A stretch of DNA of 5,234 nt from Gammaproteobacteria bacterium RIFCSPHIGHO2_12_FULL_38_11. GTDB taxonomy: Bacteria > Pseudomonadota > Gammaproteobacteria > Coxiellales > Coxiellaceae. The position numbers and the translations under genes are program-made. This document shows, piece by piece, positions 1-5,069 of the stretch. The DNA lies in contig MGXX01000043.1 of NCBI GenBank assembly GCA_001801515.1, positions 1-5,234 of the forward strand. The letters are read 5' to 3'. The notes beneath the pieces are model-generated. The model did no database searches and was not told the DNA's origin. It saw only the letters and a list, made by a program, of their open reading frames with translations. Numbering within the stretch: position 1 is the first letter of the stretch; each line of letters begins with the position of its first letter.

Positions 1-96
1 GCTATGGTAATGATGTGGCTCTTGATGTGAGTTGTTGGTTGCAGCAGATGAAGTAGGTTTAGAGTGGAATGAGGGTTGCATTAATAATATTAAGCT

Positions 97-357
97 ATTG
101 ATTGATTTAAATGTGTCCTCTAAATATCGCAAAGTAAATTCATAAGTGAATCGATCTAACAAAACAGCATTGGGAAATGGCTAACTCGGAACACGCTTAA
201 CACAATACTCCCCAACAGAAAAAGATAACTTCTCTATAGCAGCATTCATTTGAGAAACTATGGGCTGTTGATGCAATCCCGCAGGATAATGCACAGCCGT
301 TGGAATTCCTGCCTTCGCCAATTTCTTCTGTTTCTTTCTCGATCATCAAAAAAGTTG
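97..357 (-). pseudogene. DegT/DnrJ/EryC1-family aminotransferase, decayed C-terminal fragment
   Basis: Read on the minus strand from about 342 down to 184, the frame gives KKLAKAGIPTAVHYPAGLHQ, followed by a segment like the FPVAE..A.RVLSLPMHPYL end of PLP-dependent sugar aminotransferases (here FSVGEYCVKRVPS). This family transfers amino groups to nucleotide-linked keto sugars for surface polysaccharides. The frame is broken. TAG at 181-183 replaces a codon where the family usually has Leu (PS-stop-PFPNAV), and the same frame stays open beyond it as far as LRYLEDTFKSI. Upstream, two TGA codons lie at 343-348, while another frame there reads FLMIEKETEE, like the strand before this motif, which suggests a frameshift near 325-340. 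The N-terminal three quarters, including the PLP lysine, are absent. The fragment stops just short of the palindrome at 363, so the ATPase unit may have replaced the rest. The family call rests mainly on the GIPTAVHYP motif. Confidence 0.62.
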
Positions 358-362
358 TCAAA

Positions 363-395
363 TGACTATTTTATCGTGTGTCGATAAAATAGTCA
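363..395. repeat. Palindrome copy 1, downstream of the ATPase gene
   Basis: TGACTATTTTATCG (363-376), loop TGTGT (377-381), then the exact reverse complement CGATAAAATAGTCA (382-395). The 14-bp arms are identical to those of the copy at 1629-1661, but the loop differs. It lies 5 bases beyond the ATPase stop codon. The stem is AT-rich and has no adjoining T-tract in either direction, so it is not a typical intrinsic terminator. Each strand also carries a TGACT...17 bp...TAAAAT spacing, but without the leading T of a good -35 box. Confidence 0.95.
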
Positions 396-400
396 CAATT

Positions 401-1627
401 TTAAATAAGGTATTGTAAAAAATTTGCAGCGCTTATAACGAGTATCTTATAATTTTGATACTCATAAATTTTATAGACATTGTGTTTCATAACAACCTGC
501 ACGCCATAGAAACAATTAAGCTGGGGCATCAATTTACCCCAAGAAGGGCTTGGTTGTTCATCTGCATATTTAGCCTCAATTGCTAAAAAAACTTTTTTAT
601 CACGTAGAATCAAAAAGTCAATCTCTTGTTTTTCCTTATTTTTAAGATAACGTAATTCAAAGTCACCCACTCCAGTATCAGTTAAATAATCACAGTACTT
701 TAGCAGGTGGGAAGCAATCAGGTTCTCGAAACGAGCTCCCTTGTTTTCAATTTCACTCCAATCCCACAAATATAGTTTACTTTCTTTTTTTATAGCCCGC
801 GCTAATGATTTAGCATAAGGTTTTAACGAAAAAAAATAATATAGCTCGTTCAGGTAATTTAGCCAACGTTTAATGGTGGTATAGGCTACTTCCAGATCTT
901 CACTGAGTGATTGAATGCTGAGCGGTTGAGAAGCACGCTCTGGTAATAAGCTGACTAACATTTCAACTTGGCTTAATTCAGGCAATCGGCTTAAATCACG
1001 TAAATCTTCACGAATTATTTTTTCAATGCGGTTACGTTGCCATAAGTGCAGAGATCTTGCGGTGGCAGTAAATAAAGGTTCTGGAAAGGGGCCAAATTGG
1101 TAGAGCTTTTCTAAAGCATGCTCTGCATGTCGTGATGATTGTTGCGTTGAAAAAAGAATGGAAATTAAATTATCAGGAGCTACAAAATTATTACCTTTAA
1201 GTAATTCAGCGACAGAAAAGGGATGTAATCTGAAATGATAGTAGCGCCCCATCAAGCTATCACTGCCCTTGCGATAGATGTTTAAACGAGCACTTCCGGT
1301 TACTAAAATGTCATACCTAGAATCTTCAGTATCGTATAGTCCTTTTAGGCTGCGTTTCCAGAATTTCGCTTTATGTAATTCATCAAGGATAACAAGAGGT
1401 TTAGTTTTGCCTGAAAAGCTAGGTAAAATAACATGCGGATCTTTTGTCCATTGGCGTCTAAATTTTGTTTCATCCCAGTTGTAATACTCACCAACCCCTC
1501 TTTGTTTCAGTAAAATTTTTGCCATTGTAGTTTTGCCGCACTGGCGTGGCCCTGAAACAAAAGCCATCTTGCCAGCACTAAAGCAGATTTCATTGATTAA
1601 GACTTCGAGATAGCGATGATGCTTCAT
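401..1627 (-). CDS. AAA_14/DUF4143-family ATP-binding protein
   Basis: A 408-residue cytoplasmic P-loop ATPase. Walker A is GPRQCGKTT (26-34). Walker B is PLVILDELHKA (77-87). A sensor-like strand ILVTGSARL (107-115) is followed by the family signature SLMGRYYHFRLHPFSVAEL (124-142). A winged-helix-like middle (about 220-270) leads to the C-terminal DUF4143 part. There FEN (300-302), EIDFLI (335-340) and AIEAK (349-353) resemble a PD-(D/E)XK nuclease core, with D337, E351 and K353 as candidate active-site residues. Length and domain order are normal and the gene looks intact. The start is fixed by position: the N-terminus MKHHRYLEVL matches how the family begins, and one base separates the ATG from the palindrome at 1629-1661, leaving no Shine-Dalgarno. 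The cellular role of this widespread family is poorly known; it often occurs as a lone gene in variable regions. The two flanking palindromes mark it as a self-contained unit. Activity as an ATPase is a safe inference; nuclease activity is speculative. Confidence 0.93.
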   Translation of the reverse strand: MKHHRYLEVLINEICFSAGKMAFVSGPRQCGKTTMAKILLKQRGVGEYYNWDETKFRRQWTKDPHVILPSFSGKTKPLVILDELHKAKFWKRSLKGLYDTEDSRYDILVTGSARLNIYRKGSDSLMGRYYHFRLHPFSVAELLKGNNFVAPDNLISILFSTQQSSRHAEHALEKLYQFGPFPEPLFTATARSLHLWQRNRIEKIIREDLRDLSRLPELSQVEMLVSLLPERASQPLSIQSLSEDLEVAYTTIKRWLNYLNELYYFFSLKPYAKSLARAIKKESKLYLWDWSEIENKGARFENLIASHLLKYCDYLTDTGVGDFELRYLKNKEKQEIDFLILRDKKVFLAIEAKYADEQPSPSWGKLMPQLNCFYGVQVVMKHNVYKIYEYQNYKILVISAANFLQYLI

Positions 1628-1628
1628 A

Positions 1629-1661
1629 TGACTATTTTATCGATAGACGATAAAATAGTCA
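1629..1661. repeat. Palindrome copy 2, at the ATPase start codon
   Basis: TGACTATTTTATCG (1629-1642), loop ATAGA (1643-1647), CGATAAAATAGTCA (1648-1661). The arms are identical to copy 1 at 363-395. It ends one base before the ATPase ATG and holds the -10 box and nearly all of the -35 box of the likely promoter, so it is well placed to be an operator. With copy 1 it brackets a 1299-bp unit. Confidence 0.95.
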
Positions 1662-1662
1662 A
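1634..1662 (-). promoter_or_regulatory. Sigma70-like promoter inside the palindrome, predicted leaderless start
   Basis: On the minus strand TTGACT (1657-1662, 5 of 6 to consensus) is separated by exactly 17 bp from TAAAAT (1634-1639, 5 of 6). The A of the ATPase ATG (1627) is the seventh base after the -10 box, which is the usual initiation distance. The transcript would therefore begin at or next to the start codon, in agreement with the absence of a ribosome binding site. This is read directly from the sequence; activity is inferred. Confidence 0.72.
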
Positions 1663-1760
1663 TAACTAACTCTTATATATCAAAGTTTGACAATATGGCA
1701 TAAATTGAACAATATGAGCATTTCTATGCCTCACAAGCTAAAAAACGGCACAATAGCGAC

Positions 1761-1775
1761 AATATCATTGATATT
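1761..1775. repeat. Short perfect palindrome in the 1662-1806 spacer
   Basis: AATATCA, T, TGATATT: 7-bp perfect arms around one base, 32-46 bases past the kinase stop codon. It is AT-only apart from one C/G pair and has no T-tract directly after it, so it is a poor intrinsic terminator. The rest of the spacer holds an 8-bp inverted pair (ATGAGCAT at 1714-1721, ATGCTCAT at 1780-1787) and nothing else recognisable. Confidence 0.4.
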
Positions 1776-1806
1776 AGACATGCTCATCACTAAATGCGGC
1801 TTATGT

Positions 1807-2595
1807 TTAAAATCCATATCCAGGCCCACACGGTCCCGCTATAGAATGACTAGATGGCGCCGATATAAGAGCGTCTTTTGGCGCACTCCAGAAAGGAAAC
1901 TTATCAGCATCTTCATGTGTTTTTATAAAACGGGCATACTGTTCATATTGTTTAAGTAGAATTTGAAAATCTTCAGCGCTTATTTGTGCCTCTTCTTCGG
2001 TGATTTTGCGCTGAATAATTTTGTGAGAGAGTTGTGTTTTTGCACTTATGCATTGCGTTGCATAATCATTGATGCTCACAATATTTTGTTCGAGACTGCT
2101 ATCTTCTTCAGTATTGATGAAAAGATGTGGCACTTGGGCCAACTCTCTCACATGATCGCTTAGATGACTGCAACGATACGGTAAATATTTGTCACCTATT
2201 TTGTCATTATCGCGCGGATCATTTCTTGTCGCGAGTCTTAATTGTTGCTTTGCAGCAGATGAATGAAAATAAATAACAGCCACGTTTACGCCACTCATTA
2301 AGAATAGTTCGTTAACAGTCGACGCAGTTAATTTATTTCCAAAATAGCCGTCTAGAATGACAATATCATTTGATGAAAGAGATTCTTTAGCGCGAGCAAT
2401 CATGATTTGATAGGTTTGCGGCGCTATGACCGTTCTATAATACTCTGAGGCAGCGTCAAATTTTTGACCTAATTCTGCATTAATATCGTCTTTGTCCATA
2501 TAGACACTGTTTGGCATTGTTTTAGTAAGTGCCTTTAAATGAGTAGATTTTCCTGTGGCGGCAAGGCCTGTAGCAATAATGATTAATTTTGTCAT
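1807..2595 (-). CDS. Zeta-toxin/AAA_33-like P-loop kinase
   Basis: A 262-residue predicted cytoplasmic kinase of the P-loop NTPase fold. The Walker A motif GLAATGKS is at residues 10-17. YMDKDDIN (32-39) follows at the place where small kinases bind the phosphate acceptor. DIVILDGYF (77-85) fits the Walker B strand. R120, R124 and R128 in the stretch ending NDPRDNDK resemble the arginine-rich lid that closes over ATP. This arrangement matches the broad AAA_33/zeta-toxin/predicted-kinase group (COG0645-like), whose substrates range from sugars and antibiotics to UDP-GlcNAc. The substrate here cannot be told. The C-terminal third (about 170-262) has no recognised motif and ends in a Gly/Pro-rich tail, GPCGPGYGF. 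The ATG at 2593-2595 is supported by GGAG nine bases upstream. No antitoxin-like partner is adjacent, so a toxin role is not favoured. It is divergent from the peptidase E gene. Confidence 0.85.
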   Translation of the reverse strand: MTKLIIIATGLAATGKSTHLKALTKTMPNSVYMDKDDINAELGQKFDAASEYYRTVIAPQTYQIMIARAKESLSSNDIVILDGYFGNKLTASTVNELFLMSGVNVAVIYFHSSAAKQQLRLATRNDPRDNDKIGDKYLPYRCSHLSDHVRELAQVPHLFINTEEDSSLEQNIVSINDYATQCISAKTQLSHKIIQRKITEEEAQISAEDFQILLKQYEQYARFIKTHEDADKFPFWSAPKDALISAPSSHSIAGPCGPGYGF

Positions 2596-2604
2596 TGAGC
2601 GTTA

Positions 2605-2608
2605 CTCC
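2605..2608 (-). promoter_or_regulatory. Ribosome binding site of the kinase gene
   Basis: GGAG on the minus strand, with nine bases between it and the ATG at 2595. It supports that start. Confidence 0.7.
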
Positions 2609-2634
2609 ATCTTTTCTAACGGCTGTATTTTAGC

Positions 2635-2662
2635 TGTAAAGAATAGCACATTATGGTATATT
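2635..2662 (+). promoter_or_regulatory. Possible extended -10 promoter for the peptidase E gene
   Basis: TGGTATATT at 2654-2662 fits an extended -10 box (TGnTATAAT with one mismatch), 30 bases before the peptidase E start. There is no convincing -35 box 17 bp upstream (CTGTAA at 2634-2639), as is common for extended -10 promoters. It lies in the 97-bp divergent spacer, so a kinase promoter must overlap it on the other strand; TGCTATTCT is a weak candidate there. Confidence 0.35.
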
Positions 2663-2679
2663 TTTAAATAATTTAGGCT

Positions 2680-2686
2680 AAGGTGA
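2680..2686 (+). promoter_or_regulatory. Ribosome binding site of the peptidase E gene
   Basis: AAGGTGA followed six bases later by the ATG at 2693. This is a good Shine-Dalgarno match that fixes the start. Confidence 0.75.
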
Positions 2687-2692
2687 AAAATC

Positions 2693-3373
2693 ATGAAACA
2701 AATTGTTGCAATTGGCGGTGGCGGATTTTCAAGCGAAACTAGAAACTTAAAAATAGAAAAGTATTTGTTATCTCTAGTTAATAAAAAAAATCCAAAAATT
2801 TGCTTTTTACCACAAGCAAGCCATGAAGACCCTGATTATATCGTGAAATTTTTTAGTACTTTTGTGAAACTTCATGCTGAGCCTTCATGGATATCGTTAT
2901 TTGGGCGTGTTGAAGCATCTTGGAAGCAACATATATTGAATCAAGATATTATCTATGTTGGCGGCGGAAACACGAAAAGCATGTTAGCGCTATGGAGAGA
3001 ATGGGGAATGGATGTGGTTTTGATGGAAGCCTATAACAACGGTATTATATTATCTGGTGTAAGCGCTGGCGGAATCTGCTGGTTTGAGCAAGGGATTACT
3101 GATTCAGTGTGGCCGCTTGGCGTTGTGAATGGACTCGGGCTAATTGACGGCAGCGTTTGTCCCCACTTTGATTCCGAATGTGAAAGACAATCGGTTTATA
3201 GAAATAAACTAGCAACAGCAGCAATTAAGCCTGGGCTTGCACTGGAAGATGAAACCGCCGTACATTTTATTGATGGCCAATTGAATGTGGCTATTAAAAC
3301 ACTTGAAAATAAGAATGTAATCAGAATGAATGCCAACGAAGAAATCGTTTTACAAACAGAGTTATTATCTTAA
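2693..3373 (+). CDS. Peptidase E-like dipeptidase (family S51)
   Basis: A 226-residue cytoplasmic protein of the class I glutamine amidotransferase-like fold. Peptidase E of Salmonella cleaves Asp-Xaa dipeptides with a Ser-His-Glu triad. Seen here: an N-terminal strand IVAIGGGGF (4-12), FLPQAS (38-43), the nucleophile-loop partner IYVGGGNT (87-94), and the nucleophile elbow SGVSAGG with Ser124 (codon 3062-3064). CPHFDSE supplies His158, and ALEDETAVHF (183-192) supplies the acidic member, the position usually read as G.EDGTA. Length is normal and the gene looks intact. The family also contains cyanophycinase-like and uncharacterised members, so Asp-Xaa specificity is not certain. Its stop codon (3371-3373) directly abuts the stop of the convergent VanX-type fragment, with no terminator between. 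Both neighbours are dipeptidases, which hints at a former peptide or peptidoglycan recycling cluster. Confidence 0.87.
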   Translation: MKQIVAIGGGGFSSETRNLKIEKYLLSLVNKKNPKICFLPQASHEDPDYIVKFFSTFVKLHAEPSWISLFGRVEASWKQHILNQDIIYVGGGNTKSMLALWREWGMDVVLMEAYNNGIILSGVSAGGICWFEQGITDSVWPLGVVNGLGLIDGSVCPHFDSECERQSVYRNKLATAAIKPGLALEDETAVHFIDGQLNVAIKTLENKNVIRMNANEEIVLQTELLS

Positions 3374-3580
3374 TCAAACGCCCAGCCCTTTTAATGTTGA
3401 CGTCACCGGTAAATCCATAGCTTCATCACTTTCTTGATTGCTATGGCTGTAATGCCACCACTCTTTTTCATAGGGCGAAAAGCCAAATTGCAGCATAGCG
3501 TCAGCTAGAATTTTTCTATTTAATAAAGCGAGCGCAATATATGATTCTTCATTTTCGTTTCGCCAATCTTCACCAGAGGG
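3374..3580 (-). pseudogene. VanX/DdpX-type D-Ala-D-Ala dipeptidase, 3' fragment
   Basis: The minus strand from about 3580 down to TGA at 3374-3376 encodes roughly 68 residues with no usable start. The stretch ALLNRKILADAMLQFGFSPY followed by EKEWWHY matches the C-terminal end of zinc D-alanyl-D-alanine dipeptidases (family M15D), where NR..L..AM...GF..Y..EWWH is highly conserved. In VanX the Glu of EWWH is the catalytic base and its His is a zinc ligand (E181 and H184); here they lie at 3461-3463 and 3452-3454. The other zinc ligands (the HxxxxxxD part) and the whole N-terminal two thirds are lost. The break coincides with the left edge of the IS3-type element: the frame meets a stop at 3587-3589 and plus-strand transposase sequence begins near 3580. 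Such enzymes either give glycopeptide resistance or recycle D-Ala-D-Ala; this remnant can do neither. Confidence 0.78.
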
Positions 3581-3582
3581 CC

Positions 3583-4431
3583 ATGATCAAAGAAAATCAA
3601 GATCATTTTTCAATTCAAATGATGTGCCGCGTGTTGCCTGCATCACCCAGCGGATATTATGGTTGGCTGGATCGTCCATTATCTTTGCGTGGTAAAGCTA
3701 ATGCTGAATTAGCCAACCAGATCAAAGCCATGTTTGATAAAGAAAAACAGCGTGCTGGCGCAAAACGCATTGCTAAACGATTAACAGCAGCAGGCACACC
3801 TGTTGGCAGACATCGTGTTGCAAGAATCATGCGATTACATGGATGGCGTGCAAAGGCTGCTAGGAAGTATAAGGCAACAACAAATAGCAATCATACACTC
3901 CCTGTCGCTCCTAACTTATTGCAGCAAAATTTTGCTGCAAGTCGTCCCAATGAGAAATGGGTGAGCGACATCACTTATATCTGGACTGATGAAGGCTGGC
4001 TCTATCTTGCTGTCGTCATGGACTTATATTCCCGTATGGTCGTTGGTTGGGCATTATCAGAACGCATGACCGCAACGCTTGTCATCGACGCACTACAAAT
4101 GGCTCTTTGGCGTCGTAAGAGACCACGCGGTGTCATCATCCATTCAGATCGTGGTAGTCAATATTGCTCGCATGATTATCAAAAGCTGTGATCTGATCAT
4201 GGCTTGATTTGCAGTATGAGCAAACGAGGCGATTGCTATGACAATGCCGCTATGGAAAGTTGGAACCACAGCTTTAAAGTCGAAGCGATTCATGGTGAAA
4301 GATTTCAAACACGCGCTACTGCAAAAAATCATGTGTTTGATTATATCGATGTGTACTACAATCGAAACCGCCTTCACTCTAGACTTGGCTATTTAAGCCC
4401 AATATATTTTGAAGAGCAAAAGGTCTCTTAG
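3583..4431 (+). pseudogene. IS3-family transposase OrfB with an in-frame stop
   Basis: OrfB carries the DDE catalytic core of IS3 elements and is normally made as an OrfAB fusion by -1 frameshifting. Here 283 codons run in a single frame from MIKENQDHF to LGYLSPIYFEEQKVS. An HTH_21-like region (QRAGAKRIAKRL) is followed by the rve core. WVSDITYI gives the first Asp (3967-3969), IIHSDRGSQY the second (4147-4149), and DNAAMESW the Glu (4255-4257). TGA at 4189-4191 interrupts YQKL-stop-SDHGLICSM. The family usually has another Leu there, so one substitution (for example TTA to TGA) explains it. The truncated product would lack the catalytic Glu. The upstream in-frame ATG at 3541 lies in dipeptidase sequence and is not a real start. 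Loss of orfA already disabled the gene; the stop is a second lesion. Confidence 0.88.
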
Positions 4432-4436
4432 TTGAG

Positions 4437-4461
4437 TGTCCGAAATTTTGGGGCGAGATCA
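4437..4461 (+). repeat. Right terminal inverted repeat of the IS3-type element
   Basis: It starts with TGTCCGAAATTTTGGGG and ends CGAGATCA, the form of an IS3-group right end (inward TGATC...CCCC on the other strand). It begins five bases after the orfB stop codon, as usual. The matching left repeat is not in the window. The base after it (4462) is already in frame with the next transposase. Confidence 0.65.
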
Positions 4462-5069
4462 TATCACCTCTATGTCATTATCGACATTTTTAGCCGTTAT
4501 GTGGTTGGCTGGATGATTGCAGATCGCGAATGTCAACATCTTGCTAAACAACTTATTCAAAAAACCACGTTAAAATATGGTATTCAGCCTGGTCAATTAA
4601 CCATACATTCTGATAATGGTCCCAGCATGACATCACAAACGGTATCACAATTATTAGAAAAAATAGGCGTTTTAAAAACGCATAACAGGCCTTATACAAG
4701 CAACGATAATCCGTTTTCAGAATCGCAATTTAAAACACTCAAATATTGCCCAGCATTTCCAGAACGATTTGAGTCGATTAAACCGGCTGAACAATTTTGT
4801 CGTGAATTTTTTAACTGGTATAACAACCTGCATTATCATTCAGGCATTTTTTTTTAAAACCAGCATCTATTCATTTTGACCAAGCAGAAGAAATTTTAAA
4901 AAATAGACATCAGGTTTTACTGAATGCTTATGCAAATAATCCGGCACGCTTTAATCACAAAATGCCAACATTAAAAAAATTAAAACCCGTTTATATCAAT
5001 CCACCAAAAATTGAATTTGAAAAAAATATTAAAAAAATAAATTTACAAAGAGAGGTAGTTATGGCTTAA
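4462..5069 (+). pseudogene. Second rve-domain (IS3-like) transposase, 5'-truncated and frameshifted
   Basis: From 4462 the frame reads YHLYVIIDIFSRYVVGW, then LTIHSDNGPSMTS (second catalytic Asp, 4612-4614) and NDNPFSESQFK (catalytic Glu, 4720-4722), ending in FFNWYNNLHYHSGI. This matches the integrase-like IS3-family transposases with a HHHSGIxLLTPASVH end and is clearly different from the OrfB upstream. The N-terminus, with its DNA-binding part and the first catalytic Asp (W..DIT), is missing: the preceding element's terminal repeat occupies its place, and the TTG-started residues before 4462 are repeat sequence. At 4847-4855 a run of nine T shifts the frame, giving FF-stop at 4855. The correct continuation, LKPASIHFDQAEEILKNRH, resumes in the next frame and runs through VYINPPK to TAA at 5067-5069. 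Ten T would restore the reading frame. Confidence 0.83.
5049..5055 (+). promoter_or_regulatory. Strong ribosome binding site before the XRE gene
   Basis: AGAGAGG, five bases before ATG at 5061. It argues that the XRE antitoxin started at this ATG before the frame broke, because no other start candidate in that frame has a comparable site. Confidence 0.6.

Larger units (their letters stand above)
3581..4461 (+). mobile_element. IS3-family insertion sequence, left end and orfA missing
   Basis: The element consists of an almost full-length orfB plus the right terminal repeat. There is no orfA, no frameshift window and no left terminal repeat: sequence before about 3580 is the VanX-type gene on the other strand. 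The exact left edge lies between 3575 and 3587. Because the right repeat joins a different transposase at 4462, the element probably inserted into that second transposon and later lost its left part in a deletion that reached the dipeptidase gene. It cannot transpose by itself. Confidence 0.75.

Noticed and set aside
26..145. Plus-strand open frame ending at TAA 143-145 (VAADEVGLEWNEG...KYRKVNS), with a 17-codon neighbour frame ending at 54-56.
   Set aside because: No recognised motif and no start with a ribosome binding site. The minus strand over the same bases continues the aminotransferase reading, so this is probably antisense shadow.
363..395. Palindrome as an intrinsic terminator of the ATPase gene.
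   Set aside because: The stem is AT-rich and no T-tract directly follows it in the ATPase direction; the same arms also occur at the promoter end.
1278..1484. 68-codon plus-strand open frame inside the ATPase gene.
   Set aside because: Fully antisense to the conserved Walker B region of an intact gene, with no ribosome binding site or family match.
1687..1959. 90-codon plus-strand open frame across the spacer and the kinase 3' end.
   Set aside because: More than half is antisense to the kinase; the Arg/Trp-rich composition of that part is typical of a shadow frame.
1963..2163. 66-codon plus-strand open frame.
   Set aside because: Antisense to the kinase gene; no motif.
3584..3589. TGATCA at the left edge of the IS, resembling the TGATC tip of an IS3-type end.
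   Set aside because: The bases that follow (AAGAAAATC) do not match the complement of the right repeat, and they are already OrfB coding sequence. The match is too short to be a terminal repeat.
3657..3890. 77-codon minus-strand open frame.
   Set aside because: Antisense to transposase OrfB, which shows clear conserved motifs.
4144..4377. 77-codon minus-strand open frame.
   Set aside because: Antisense to the second half of OrfB and its catalytic Glu region.
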